A DNA stretch of 50,929 nucleotides from Streptomyces sp. col6. GTDB lineage: Bacteria; Actinomycetota; Actinomycetes; Streptomycetales; Streptomycetaceae. Where the stretch lies: assembly GCF_008042035.1 (NCBI RefSeq), contig NZ_RDBL01000029.1, forward strand, positions 577,380 through 628,308. The letters run 5' to 3'. Below the pieces are notes generated by a model. The model was not told the DNA's origin. It ran no database searches and worked only from the letters and a program-made list of their open reading frames with translations. Positions within the stretch are counted from its first letter, which is position 1. Each line of letters starts with the position of its first letter. The position numbers and the translations under genes are program-made. Positions 1 through 8,274 of the stretch are shown here, one piece after another.

Positions 1-1370
1 GTGCTGTGGGACGGGGTGGGGCGGTCCCCGGCGGGGCTCTCGGAGGCCTTGCCCTTGCGGGACTTGTCGGGGAGCGGCGAGCCGGGGAGCTGGTTGGTGG
101 GGACGCCGTGGGGGCCGGGGACGGTGACGACCTCGGTGGAGCGGACGGCGCCGCCGAGGACGGAGCCGATGAGGAGGGTGAGGCCGACGACGACACTGGC
201 GACGACGGCACCGCGGCGCAGGACGCGGCGGCGCAGGTCCCAGATCTCGGAGCGGGGGCCGAGCTTGCGCCAGGCCTCCCCGGCGAGGCGTCCGTCGATG
301 GAGTAGACGGGGGCGCCCGCGATGATCAGCGGGCTCCAGGCGGCCAGGTAGATGATGTCGGGCGCGTCGTAGGCGGCGACGGTGCGCCAGCTGACGGTGA
401 CCAGGAGAGCGGCGGACAGCAGGGCGCCGATGGTGGCGGCGACGCGCTGCCAGAGCCCGAGGACGGTGAGGACACCGACGACGACCTGGAGGAAGGCGAT
501 GGAGAGCCCGGCGCCGACCGGGTGCGAGAGCGCGAAGTCGCGCAGCGGTTCGGCCAGCGCCCACGGGTGCAGCGAGTTGAGCCACTTGACCATGGAGCCG
601 CGTTCGCCGCCGTCGAAGTAGACGGGGTCGCAGAGCTTGCCCATGCCGGCGTAGATGGAGATGAAGCCGAGGAAGACCCGCATCGGCAGGAGCACGACGC
701 CGAGGTTCATGCGGCGGCCCGGGTAGTACGCGTGGCGCACGTCGTCGTTGCCGTCCCGGCGGCGGCCACGGGTCTCGCCGTCCCCGTCGGTGAGGTCGAC
801 GGCGGACTCGTCGTCGTACGCGTCCCGGTGGTCGTAGCGGTCCGCGTCGTACGGGCCGGGGTCGGCGGCGTCGTAGGCGCCGACCGCCCGGCGCATCGGC
901 GGCAGCAGCGGACCACCGGAACGGGGCGCGCCGATGACGGGGTTGGGCTGGGTCTCTTCGAGGGGGTGCTCGTCCAGGCGCGGGATGACCTGGGTGCCGG
1001 CGCCGCCGCGTCCGTGGTCGAACTCGTACGAGGCGTACGGCTCGTACGGGTCGTAGGCGGTTTCGGGGCGGCCGGCGGTGGAGTTGCGTACGGCCTGGAG
1101 GAGCCCGGTGGCGCCGGGGTCACCGGGGGCGGACTTGCCGCTCCAGACGACGGGGGCGCGGCGGCCGCGTCCGGCTCCGGCGGCGCTCATGGCGGGGATC
1201 CTGGGCGCGCCGGCGGGGGTCGCACCGCGCAGCCGTGCGCGCTGGCCGGGGGCGAGCTGCACCCGGAAGCTGGCGTGGTTGACGATGACCTGCGCAGGGT
1301 CGCAGTCCACCTTGGTCATGCTCAGGGCGGGTAGTTCGTCGAACCGAGGCGTTCTGGTGTCCACACTCAT
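1..1370 (-). CDS. DoxX-like integral membrane protein, 3' end outside window
   Basis: The open frame runs leftward from ATG at 1368-1370 to the window edge, so the C-terminus is missing (about 456 residues present). Residues 1-210 are soluble, acidic and Tyr/Asp/Arg rich. From about 215 the protein becomes a DoxX-type membrane domain: a GRRMNLGVVLLPMRVFLGF segment, then several hydrophobic helices with a conserved YAGMGKL motif, a further helix near IGSVLGGAV, and a Ser/Pro-rich tail. DoxX proteins are four-helix membrane proteins tied to redox or thiol stress in some actinobacteria; the substrate is unknown. No Shine-Dalgarno is visible before the ATG. It lies downstream of rlmB behind a strong hairpin, so it is probably transcribed separately. 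The family call rests on the membrane segment only. Confidence 0.72.
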   Translation of the reverse strand, partial: MSVDTRTPRFDELPALSMTKVDCDPAQVIVNHASFRVQLAPGQRARLRGATPAGAPRIPAMSAAGAGRGRRAPVVWSGKSAPGDPGATGLLQAVRNSTAGRPETAYDPYEPYASYEFDHGRGGAGTQVIPRLDEHPLEETQPNPVIGAPRSGGPLLPPMRRAVGAYDAADPGPYDADRYDHRDAYDDESAVDLTDGDGETRGRRRDGNDDVRHAYYPGRRMNLGVVLLPMRVFLGFISIYAGMGKLCDPVYFDGGERGSMVKWLNSLHPWALAEPLRDFALSHPVGAGLSIAFLQVVVGVLTVLGLWQRVAATIGALLSAALLVTVSWRTVAAYDAPDIIYLAAWSPLIIAGAPVYSIDGRLAGEAWRKLGPRSEIWDLRRRVLRRGAVVASVVVGLTLLIGSVLGGAVRSTEVVTVPGPHGVPTNQLPGSPLPDKSRKGKASESPAGDRPTPSHS

Positions 1371-1450
1371 CTAACCGAGTGATGTGTGATTAGGACACTG
1401 CCTGCACCGTGTCGAAGTGTCCGAGACCCGTCAACAGGTGGTGGGGGGTT

Positions 1451-1488
1451 GCGCGGGGGCGCGTGCACGTGCGTGCGCGCCCCCGCGC
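1451..1488 (-). terminator. Hairpin terminator downstream of rlmB
   Basis: A perfect 13-bp stem (1451-1463 with 1476-1488, arm GCGCGGGGGCGCG) surrounds a 12-nt loop, 22 nt past the rlmB stop. There is no T-tract, as is common in Streptomyces. Confidence 0.6.
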
Positions 1489-1509
1489 GGCCCGTCCGGG
1501 GCCGGTGGA

Positions 1510-2466
1510 TCAGGCGCGGCGGCGGGCGACCTCGTACATGACGATGCCGGCGGCGACACCGGCGTTGAGGGACTCGGCGCCGCCGGGCATGTTGATGCGG
1601 ACGCGGTAGTCGCAGGTCTCGCCGACGAGGCGGCCGAGGCCCTTGCCCTCGCTGCCAATGACGATGACGACGGGTCCGGCGAGCGCTTCGAGGTCCTCGA
1701 CGGTGTGCTCGCCGTCGGCGGCGAGGCCGACGACCGCGATGCCCTCCTTCTTGAAGGCTTCGAGGGCGCGGGTGAGGTTGGTGACCTTGGAGACCGGGGT
1801 CCGGGCGGCGGTGCCGGCGGAGGACTTCCAGGCTCCGGCGGTCATGCCCGCGGCGCGGCGCTCGGGGACGACGACGCCGTGGCCGCCGAAGGCGGAGACG
1901 GAGCGGACGATCGCGCCGAGGTTGCGGGGGTCGGTGACGCCGTCGAGCGCGACGATGAGGGGGTCCTCGCCGTTGTCGTAGGCGGCTTCGAGGAGGTCCT
2001 GCGGTTCGGCGTACTCGTAGGGCGGGACCTGGAGGACGAGGCCCTGGTGGTTCAGTCCGCCGGTCATGCGGTCGAGCTCGGGGCGGGGCGCTTCCATCAG
2101 GTTGATGTTGCCGCGCTCACCGGCGAGCTGGAGGGCCTCGCGGACGCGCTCGTCGTTGTCGATGTACTGCTGGACGTAGAGCGTGGTGGCGGGCACGCCG
2201 TCGCGCAGGGCCTCGAAGACGGGGTTGCGGCCGACGACCATCTCGGAGGCGCCCTTGACACCGCCGCGGCGGGGGGCCGGGCGGCGGTTGGCGGCCTGCT
2301 TGGCCCTGGCGGTCGCGATGCGGTTCTTCTTGTGCTTCTTGCGCTCCTCGGCGGGCGGCGTCGGGCCCCGGCCCTCCAGGCCCCGGCGTCGCTGGCCACC
2401 GCTGCCGACCTGCGCGCCCTTCTTGTTGGACGTGCGGCGGTTCCTGCGCTGGCTGTTCCCGGCCAT
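1510..2466 (-). CDS. rlmB: 23S rRNA 2'-O-methyltransferase, RlmB type (SpoU family)
   Basis: This 318-residue SPOUT methyltransferase probably 2'-O-methylates a guanosine in 23S rRNA with S-adenosylmethionine. Residues 1-75 form a basic tail rich in Arg, Lys and Gln (QRRNRRTSNKKGAQ), the usual actinobacterial extension. The substrate-binding domain starts at VVGRNPVFEALRDG. The three SpoU motifs follow: TDPRNLGAIVRS, IGSEGKGLGRLV and INMPGGAESLNAGVAAGI, the last forming the trefoil knot and SAM pocket. The ATG at 2464-2466 has only a weak AGGTAGG upstream. The gene follows cysS in the same direction with an 82-bp gap; the cysS-rlmB order is conserved in actinobacteria. Some homologues carry the label TrmH, so the exact target base is inferred. 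Confidence 0.9.
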   Translation of the reverse strand: MAGNSQRRNRRTSNKKGAQVGSGGQRRRGLEGRGPTPPAEERKKHKKNRIATARAKQAANRRPAPRRGGVKGASEMVVGRNPVFEALRDGVPATTLYVQQYIDNDERVREALQLAGERGNINLMEAPRPELDRMTGGLNHQGLVLQVPPYEYAEPQDLLEAAYDNGEDPLIVALDGVTDPRNLGAIVRSVSAFGGHGVVVPERRAAGMTAGAWKSSAGTAARTPVSKVTNLTRALEAFKKEGIAVVGLAADGEHTVEDLEALAGPVVIVIGSEGKGLGRLVGETCDYRVRINMPGGAESLNAGVAAGIVMYEVARRRA

Positions 2467-2548
2467 GACCTACCTGTTTCGTTGCTTCGGTCGTGCGTAC
2501 GTATAAGTGAAGTGTGCCGCCCGGCGGACCGGGCGGCATGTGGTGGGG

Positions 2549-3952
2549 CTACTGGCGCGGGCCGAGTGTCCACCGCGGTCCGGACGGGCTGTCCTCGATG
2601 ACGAGTCCGGACTGGTTGAGCTGGTCGCGGATGGCGTCGGCGGCGCCCCAGTCCTTGCGGGCGCGCGCGGACTGGCGCTGGTCGAGGACGAGGCGGACGA
2701 GGGTGTCGACGACGCCGTGCAGGTCGTCGCCGCGGTCGCTCTCGCCGGCCCAGTGGTCGTCGAGCGGGTCGAGGCCCAGGACGCCGAGCATGGCGCGGAC
2801 CTCGGCGAGGCGCGCGACAGCGGCTTCCTTGTCGTCGGCGGCGAGGGCGGAGTTGCCCTGGCGCACCGTGGTGTGGACGATCGCGAGCGCCTGCGGGACA
2901 CCGAGGTCGTCGTCCATGGCTTCGGCGAAGGCGGGCGGCACCTCGGAGGCGGCGGCGACGGTCTCGCCGGCCTTCTCGGTGACGCGCTGGATGAAGCCCT
3001 CGATCCGGGCGAACGCCGACTCGGCCTCGCGCAGAGCCTCCTCGCTGTACTCGATCATCGACCGGTAGTGCGGGGTGCCCAGGTAGTAGCGCAGGACGAT
3101 CGGGCGCCAGGCCTTGACCATCTCGCTGACGAGGACCGAGTTGCCGAGCGACTTCGACATCTTCTCGCCGGACATGGTGACCCAGCCGTTGTGCACCCAG
3201 TACTTCGCGAAGTCGTCGCCGAAGGCCTTGGCCTGGGCGATCTCGTTCTCGTGGTGCGGGAAGATCAGGTCGATGCCGCCGCCGTGGATGTCGAAGGCGG
3301 TGCCGAGGTACTTGTGCGCCATGGCGGAGCACTCCAGGTGCCAGCCGGGGCGGCCGCGGCCCCAGGGCGTCTCCCAGCTGGGCTCGCCCGGCTTGGTCGC
3401 CTTCCACAGGGCGAAGTCGCGCTGGTCGCGCTTGCCGGTCTCGCCCTCGCCGGAGGGCTGGCGCAGGTCGTCGAGCTCCTGGTTGGAGAGCTCCAGGTAG
3501 CCGGGGAACGAGCGCACGTCGAAGTAGACGTTGCCGTCGGCGGCGTAGGCGTGACCCCGCTCGATGAGGCCGCGCATCATCTCGATCATCTCCGGGACGT
3601 GCCCGGTGGCGCGGGGTTCGTAGGTGGGCGGCAGGCAGCCGAGCGCGTCGTAGCCCGCGTTGAACGCGCGCTCGTTCTCGTAGCCGATGGCCCACCACGG
3701 GCGGCCCTGTTCGGCGGACTTGGCGATGATCTTGTCGTCGATGTCCGTGACGTTCCGGACGAACGTCACGTCGTAGCCGCGGTACTCGAACCAGCGGCGC
3801 ATGATGTCGAAGTTCAGTCCGGACCTGATGTGCCCGATGTGCGGGGCGGCCTGGACGGTAGCGCCACAGAGGTAGATCGAGACACAGCCCGCTGCGAGCG
3901 GGACGAAGTCACGGATCTGCCGGGCGCTGGTGTCGTACAGGCGAATAGTCAC
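2549..3952 (-). CDS. cysS: Cysteinyl-tRNA synthetase
   Basis: A full-length class I aminoacyl-tRNA synthetase (467 residues) that charges tRNA-Cys. The HIGH signature is in QAAPHIGHIRSG and the KMSKS loop in SGEKMSKSLGNS. Zinc-binding positions include the Cys in LCGATV, the Cys in HLECSAMAH and the His in HHENEIAQ. It is the synthetase rather than the paralogue MshC (mycothiol ligase), judging by its length and the C-terminal anticodon-binding region. The start is GTG at 3950-3952. A TACCCT box (3959-3964, read on the minus strand) ends 6 nt upstream and the only G-rich stretch abuts the start, so a leaderless mRNA is likely. It lies between ispF and rlmB. Confidence 0.95.
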   Translation of the reverse strand: MTIRLYDTSARQIRDFVPLAAGCVSIYLCGATVQAAPHIGHIRSGLNFDIMRRWFEYRGYDVTFVRNVTDIDDKIIAKSAEQGRPWWAIGYENERAFNAGYDALGCLPPTYEPRATGHVPEMIEMMRGLIERGHAYAADGNVYFDVRSFPGYLELSNQELDDLRQPSGEGETGKRDQRDFALWKATKPGEPSWETPWGRGRPGWHLECSAMAHKYLGTAFDIHGGGIDLIFPHHENEIAQAKAFGDDFAKYWVHNGWVTMSGEKMSKSLGNSVLVSEMVKAWRPIVLRYYLGTPHYRSMIEYSEEALREAESAFARIEGFIQRVTEKAGETVAAASEVPPAFAEAMDDDLGVPQALAIVHTTVRQGNSALAADDKEAAVARLAEVRAMLGVLGLDPLDDHWAGESDRGDDLHGVVDTLVRLVLDQRQSARARKDWGAADAIRDQLNQSGLVIEDSPSGPRWTLGPRQ

Positions 3953-4059
3953 CCCTCAAGGGTAGTGGGCCCGCACCAGTGCCCCGCGCCCCTGTGGATA
4001 TTGCGGGCGCAGTTGTTACGGGGCGGGTGCGGGCGGCCCGTGCGTACGTGCGGCCGGCG

Positions 4060-4578
4060 TCAGCCGGTGCGGTAGACGAGGGCGGTCGCGAGGCCGGCGA
4101 TGCCCTCGCCGCGGCCGGTGAAACCGAGGCCGTCGGAGGTGGCCGCGGACAGCGAGACGGGGGCGCCGACGGCGTCGGACAGGACCTGCTGCGCCTCGTC
4201 GCGCCGCTTGCCGATCTTGGGGCGTACGCCGACGACCTGGACGGCCACGTTGCCGATCTCGAAGCCCGCCGCGCGGACGACACGGGCGGCCTCGGTGAGG
4301 AGGGTGACCCCGGCGGCGCCGGACCACTCGGGGCGGCCGGTGCCGAAGTGCTGCCCGAGGTCACCGAGGCCGGCGGCGGAGAAGAGGGCGTTGCAGGCGG
4401 CGTGGGCGACGACGTCCGCGTCGGAGTGTCCGGCCAGGCCGGGGCCCTCACCGTCCCAGCGCAGTCCGGCGCACCACAGCTCGCGGCCCTCTTCGAAGGC
4501 GTGGATGTCGGTGCCGATGCCGACGAGCGGGATCACCGGCGCGGGGGCCTGTGCGGGCCCGGGGGTCTCAGAAGCCAT
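4060..4578 (-). CDS. ispF: 2-C-methyl-D-erythritol 2,4-cyclodiphosphate synthase
   Basis: IspF catalyses the fifth step of the MEP isoprenoid pathway, cyclising CDP-methylerythritol 2-phosphate with loss of CMP. The 172-residue length is typical. Visible signatures are GIGTDIHAF (metal ligands Asp and His), GHSDADVVAHA with the third metal His, and the C-terminal TSDGLGFTGRGEGIA substrate loop. The gene overlaps the 3' end of ispD by 11 bp, so the two are probably translationally coupled. A GGAGGG Shine-Dalgarno lies 6 nt before the ATG, inside the end of ispD. Both neighbours feed the same pathway. I see no oddities. Confidence 0.95.
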   Translation of the reverse strand: MASETPGPAQAPAPVIPLVGIGTDIHAFEEGRELWCAGLRWDGEGPGLAGHSDADVVAHAACNALFSAAGLGDLGQHFGTGRPEWSGAAGVTLLTEAARVVRAAGFEIGNVAVQVVGVRPKIGKRRDEAQQVLSDAVGAPVSLSAATSDGLGFTGRGEGIAGLATALVYRTG

Positions 4579-5314
4579 CGTTGGCCCTCCTGCGTGCGAG
4601 TACGGCCTCGGCCAGGACCAGATCCAGGGGCCGGGTCACCTTGAACGCCTCTTCGTGTCCGGGCACGACGACGACGGGCGCGCCGAGCTGTTCGACCATG
4701 CCGGCGTCGTCGGTGGCGCCCTCACCGCTGACGGCGACCTGTTCATGGGCGCGGACGAGGGTGGCGCGTTCGAAGCCCTGCGGGGTCTGTACGGCCCTGA
4801 GCCGGGCGCGGACCGGCGTCGAGAGCACCGGTTCGGGCGCGCCGGGAGCCCCGGGCTCGACCTCCTTGACGGTGTCGGCGAGCGGCAGGGCGGGGACGAC
4901 GGCGGGGGCGCCGTCGCGTACGGCCTCGACGACCGCGTCCACGGTGTCGACGGGGACGAGGGGGCGGGCCGCGTCGTGGACCAGGACGGCGGTGATGGTG
5001 TCGGGGAGGGCGTCGAGGCCGCGCTTCACCGATTCCTGGCGGGTGTCGCCGCCGGGCACGACGAGGAAGTCGGTGCGCTCGGGCAGGGCGTGCTCGTCGA
5101 GGAGGTTGCGGACCTCGGGGGCGCCGTCGGGCGGTGCGACGACGACGACCAGGGAGACGTGCCGGGAGGCCGCCATGGCGCGTACGGCGTGGATGAGCAT
5201 GGGCGTCCCGTTGAGCGCGCGGAGCGCCTTGGGGGCCCCGGGGCCGAGCCGTACGCCGCGGCCGGCCGCGGGAATCACGGCGGCCGTGCGGGAGGGACGC
5301 GGTTGTTCAGACAT
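4568..5314 (-). CDS. ispD: 2-C-methyl-D-erythritol 4-phosphate cytidylyltransferase
   Basis: IspD transfers CMP from CTP to MEP in the third step of the MEP pathway. The 248-residue protein begins MSEQPRPSRTAAVIPAAGRG; the nucleotide-binding loop PAAGRGVRLGPGAPKAL and the VHDAARPLV motif are intact. The frame stays open upstream to 5470, but the ATG at 5312-5314 has a GGAG 8 nt before it, and the family starts just before the PAAGRG loop, so I use this start. It is first in the ispD-ispF pair. In many actinobacteria carD sits immediately upstream, as here, but a 436-bp gap and a hairpin suggest separate transcription. Confidence 0.93.
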   Translation of the reverse strand: MSEQPRPSRTAAVIPAAGRGVRLGPGAPKALRALNGTPMLIHAVRAMAASRHVSLVVVVAPPDGAPEVRNLLDEHALPERTDFLVVPGGDTRQESVKRGLDALPDTITAVLVHDAARPLVPVDTVDAVVEAVRDGAPAVVPALPLADTVKEVEPGAPGAPEPVLSTPVRARLRAVQTPQGFERATLVRAHEQVAVSGEGATDDAGMVEQLGAPVVVVPGHEEAFKVTRPLDLVLAEAVLARRRANDGF

Positions 5315-5750
5315 CGGTAGCACTCCGAGGCTTCGGCATGTTTGTGTCCACGGCCGGCGTGGGTATGGCCACAAGCGAGCCGGGGCGCTGCGCCATGACT
5401 CGACCGGGACCCTTTCCGTGACCCCGGGCGGGTGGGGGCACGTCGCGGCCGCTCGGGGTCGGCCTCGCACGCCGGTGTCGGCAAGATCGCGAGCAACGTA
5501 CCAAGGGCGTGCGGCGGGGGATCATCGGCAGGTGCCGGGGAATCCGGCCGAATCTCGCCGTTGGTGGCCGAAAACAATGTCCAGCCGGACCCGCATATGG
5601 CTGGAATTCGCCGTTCGCTTGCGACCCCGCAGGTCCGAACATGCCGCAGCGCCCGACGACACAGCGTGAATAGAGCTGGTCAGCGGGCACCGCGGCACAT
5701 TTTCTACGGCCGGTGCGATCCGGTCGTCAGGACGACCGGTGCCATCCGGT
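5315..5750. other. Non-coding gap between ispD and carD
   Basis: About 436 bp with no supportable gene. It should hold the ispD promoter. The only structured element I see is the hairpin at 5720-5739 next to the carD stop; the frames that stay open lack start signals and codon bias. Confidence 0.5.
5720..5739 (-). terminator. Candidate carD terminator hairpin
   Basis: Perfect 9-bp inverted repeat (CCGGTCGTC and GACGACCGG) separated by 2 nt, 11 nt past the carD stop. The very short spacer means the real loop must use some stem bases. There is no T-tract. Confidence 0.45.
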
Positions 5751-6233
5751 TCAGGATGCGAGAACCTCGTCGAGGAGGGCCTCGGCCTTGTCCTCGTTGG
5801 TGTTCTCCGCGAGGGCGAGCTCGCTCACCAGAATCTGGCGGGCCTTGGCGAGCATGCGCTTCTCACCTGCGGAGAGTCCGCGCTCGCGCTCACGGCGCCA
5901 CAGGTCGCGAACGACTTCGGCGACCTTGATGACGTCGCCGGACGCCAGCTTCTCGAGATTTGCCTTGTAGCGCCGCGACCAGTTCGTCGGCTCCTCGGCA
6001 TACGGTGCGCGCAGCACCTCGAAGACGCGGTCCAGCCCTTCCTGCCCGACTACGTCGCGCACACCCACGAACTCCGCATTGTCCGCCGGTACACGCACCG
6101 TCAAGTCGCCCTGAGCGACCTTGAGCACCAAGTAGGTCTTGTCCACGCCTTTGATCTGGCGAGTTTCGATAGCCTCGATCAGCGCGGCCCCGTGATGGGG
6201 ATAGACCACGGTGTCGCCAACCTTGAACGTCAT
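5751..6233 (-). CDS. carD: CarD-family RNA polymerase-binding regulator
   Basis: CarD binds the RNA polymerase beta subunit and stabilises open promoter complexes, notably at rRNA promoters. The 160-residue protein has the N-terminal RNA-polymerase interaction domain (residues 1-55, FKVGDTVVYPHHGAALIEAI) and a helical C-terminal DNA-binding domain. Trp85 in PTNWSRRYKANLE matches the conserved tryptophan that wedges into the upstream edge of the transcription bubble in mycobacterial CarD. The Shine-Dalgarno GGAAGGGG precedes the ATG. A TACGCT box on the minus strand at 6262-6267 is a candidate -10. It is divergent from the lipoprotein gene across a 628-bp gap. Confidence 0.95.
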   Translation of the reverse strand: MTFKVGDTVVYPHHGAALIEAIETRQIKGVDKTYLVLKVAQGDLTVRVPADNAEFVGVRDVVGQEGLDRVFEVLRAPYAEEPTNWSRRYKANLEKLASGDVIKVAEVVRDLWRRERERGLSAGEKRMLAKARQILVSELALAENTNEDKAEALLDEVLAS

Positions 6234-6861
6234 GTGACAGGTACCCCTTCCGTGGCTATCAAGCGTAACACGAGAATCGCTTCTCCTGAATGGCGTTTTC
6301 GCAGGTCAGGGCATATCTCGGGGCTTGACAACTGCGACAGGGACGTGCTGCGGACGGGCCGCGGAAGACGGTATTCGCAGGTCGGAGCCGCTGTACGGGG
6401 ACGGAGAAACGCGGACGTTACACGCACTCCGCCTAGCTCCGAAGGGGCCGAACGTCCCGTTTTGTCGGGTTCCGGTTGCCGAACTTTCCGTAGCCCGTTC
6501 GGCGATGGATCACTCGTTCGGACGTAAGTGCCGATGGCCAATGAAATTGATCAACGTACGGCCGCACGGGGGATTATGCGCAATGAATGCGCCACCGTCC
6601 GTGAACAGCCACGAAGCCCGGGGTGAACGCGCGGCCGGAATTTGATCAAGCGCGTTATGTGAAGAGACCGCGAATGTACGGACGCGACCGGGCCCGGGAT
6701 CACGGGCCCGTCAGGGGCGGGTCGGGTGCGGGGCGGCGAGGGGGGTGCGGGGCGGCGAGGGGGGCTCGGTAACCTGACGGCTGACAGACCCTTGGGGCGG
6801 CTTTGCACCACCCGCCCGACCCGTCCGTACCCGTCCGCTCGTTCAAGGAGTTGCCGCCGCC
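6234..6861. other. Long non-coding region between carD and lipoprotein gene
   Basis: This 628-bp divergent intergenic region is locally AT-richer than its surroundings. It holds the carD promoter side (TACGCT at 6262-6267, minus), two TTGATCAA palindromes at 6547-6554 and 6644-6651, and a perfect 19-bp tandem repeat at 6725-6762. I see no ORF with coding bias. Confidence 0.5.
6725..6762. repeat. 19-bp perfect tandem repeat, two copies
   Basis: The unit GGTGCGGGGCGGCGAGGGG occurs at 6725-6743 and again directly at 6744-6762, about 100 bp before the lipoprotein start. Confidence 0.85.
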
Positions 6862-7512
6862 GTGAGCCGCAGCCTTCGACACGGCGCCCTCGCCGCCACT
6901 GCCATCGCGTTCTCGATCACCGCGCTCACCGCGTGCGGTGCGGGCAATAACGCGCAGACGCTCGAAGTCAGGCCTGACAACGCCGCCACCTCGGCCGGCA
7001 CGATCAAGATCCAGAACGTCAACGTCATCACGCAGCCCGAGCGCGACGCCAAGGGCCCGGCGGTCGTCTCCGCCACGGTGTTCAACACCGGCACCAAGGC
7101 GGAGACCCTCGACTCCATCACCCTGAAGGGCAGCAGCGGCTCCGTGCAGCTGCACCCCGCCAAGGGCTCCGGCCCGCTCGTCGTCCCCGCCGGCGGCAGG
7201 GTCGTCCTCGGCGGCAAGGGCAACGCCGCCGCCGTGATCGAGAACGGCGACGAGGCGACGGAGAACGGCAACGTGCAGCCGCTGGTCTTCACGTTCAGCC
7301 GGACCGGCCAGGTCTCCCTGGGCGCCTCCGTGGTCCCCGCGACCCACTACTTCGAGGGCTTCGGCCCCAGCGCGCTGCCCGAGCCGCCGAAGACGCCGGA
7401 CGCCTCGCCGTCCGGCTCCGCCTCCGGGTCCGCGTCGCCGAACACCTCCGAGAGCCCGTCCGGCGAGGCCACGGCCTCCTCCTCGGCGAGCGAGTCCGGC
7501 CAGCCCGGCTGA
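6862..7512 (+). CDS. Secreted lipoprotein with Ser/Pro-rich tail
   Basis: This 216-residue protein has an N-terminal signal ending in the lipobox SITALTAC, so it is probably anchored by a lipidated Cys at about residue 25. Residues 30-165 form a beta-rich domain (VVSATVFNTGTKAETLDS, VVPAGGRVVLGG) resembling the small extracytoplasmic lipoproteins next to phoP in Streptomyces. A general similarity to copper-chaperone-like folds is possible, but the Met/His ligands are not evident. The last 45 residues are a low-complexity Ser/Gly/Ala/Pro/Glu linker. The start is GTG at 6862 with AAGGAG about 11 nt upstream. It converges on phoP across a shared terminator. The function is unknown. Confidence 0.8.
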   Translation: MSRSLRHGALAATAIAFSITALTACGAGNNAQTLEVRPDNAATSAGTIKIQNVNVITQPERDAKGPAVVSATVFNTGTKAETLDSITLKGSSGSVQLHPAKGSGPLVVPAGGRVVLGGKGNAAAVIENGDEATENGNVQPLVFTFSRTGQVSLGASVVPATHYFEGFGPSALPEPPKTPDASPSGSASGSASPNTSESPSGEATASSSASESGQPG

Positions 7513-7530
7513 GCCGCACCCCGCAGCACA

Positions 7531-7575
7531 CATGGCTGAGGCGCCTTCCCCGCCGGGGGAGGCGCCTCAGCCATG
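7531..7575. terminator. Bidirectional terminator between lipoprotein gene and phoP
   Basis: A long near-perfect inverted repeat: arms begin CATGGCTGAGGCGCCT (7531) and return AGGCGCCTCAGCCATG (to 7575), with a C/G-rich loop. It sits between two convergent stop codons (7512 and 7594), so it can serve both genes. Confidence 0.85.
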
Positions 7576-7593
7576 CCGGACGTACGGGCCGGT

Positions 7594-8274
7594 CTACGGC
7601 TCGAACTTGTACCCCAGGCCGCGCACGGTCACCAGGAACCTGGGCGCGCCCGGGTCCGGCTCGATCTTGGCGCGCAGGCGCTTCACGTGGACGTCGAGGG
7701 TCTTGGTGTCGCCCACGTAGTCCGCGCCCCAGACCCGGTCGATGAGCTGCATCCGGGTCAGCACCCGGCCCGCGTTGCGCAGCAGCATCTCCAGCAGGTC
7801 GAACTCCTTGAGCGGCAGGTCGACCTTGCCGCCGGAGACCGTGACGACGTGCCGGTCCACGTCCATGCGGACCGGGCCCGCCTCCAGGGCGGCGGGGGCG
7901 ACCTCCTCGGGCTCGCCGCGCCGGCGGAGCACCGCGCGGATGCGGGCGACGAGCTCGCGGGAGGAGAAGGGCTTGGTGACGTAGTCGTCGGCCCCTATCT
8001 CCAGGCCGACGACCTTGTCGATCTCGCTGTCCTTGGCGGTGACCATGATCACCGGCACGTTGGACCGGCTGCGCAGCTGGCGGCAGACCTCGGTGCCGGG
8101 GAGTCCGGGCAGCATCAGGTCGAGCAGTACGAGGTCGGCGCCGTTGCGCTCGAACTCGTCCAGGCCGTCGGGTCCGGTGGCCGCGATGGCGACCTCGAAG
8201 CCTTCCTTGCGGAGCATGTAGGACAGGACGTCGCTGAAGGATTCCTCATCCTCGACGACAAGCACTCGGGTCAC
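7594..8274 (-). CDS. phoP: PhoP response regulator of phosphate control
   Basis: OmpR-type response regulator (226 residues), the DNA-binding half of the PhoR-PhoP phosphate system. The receiver domain has the acidic pair EDE at 8-10, phospho-acceptor Asp52 in LLDLMLPG, Thr79 and Lys101 in VTKPF. The winged-helix domain follows from about 125, with the recognition segment KTLDVHVKRLRAKIE and the C-terminal RGLGYKFEP. The GTG at 8272-8274 overlaps the phoR stop as GTGA, so the two are translationally coupled; the longer upstream frame is phoR shadow. Family knowledge: PhoP binds PHO boxes of 11-bp direct repeats, and one lies in the phoR-phoU gap. In Streptomyces, PhoP also competes with GlnR, which is encoded 32 kb away in this window. 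Confidence 0.95.
   Translation of the reverse strand: MTRVLVVEDEESFSDVLSYMLRKEGFEVAIAATGPDGLDEFERNGADLVLLDLMLPGLPGTEVCRQLRSRSNVPVIMVTAKDSEIDKVVGLEIGADDYVTKPFSSRELVARIRAVLRRRGEPEEVAPAALEAGPVRMDVDRHVVTVSGGKVDLPLKEFDLLEMLLRNAGRVLTRMQLIDRVWGADYVGDTKTLDVHVKRLRAKIEPDPGAPRFLVTVRGLGYKFEP

Noticed and set aside
6..1334. Long plus-strand open frame
   Set aside because: Antisense shadow of the DoxX-like gene, typical of high-GC DNA; low-complexity Gly/Ala/Val translation.
5275..5577. Minus-strand ORF upstream of ispD
   Set aside because: No ribosome site or codon bias; overlaps the ispD 5' region.
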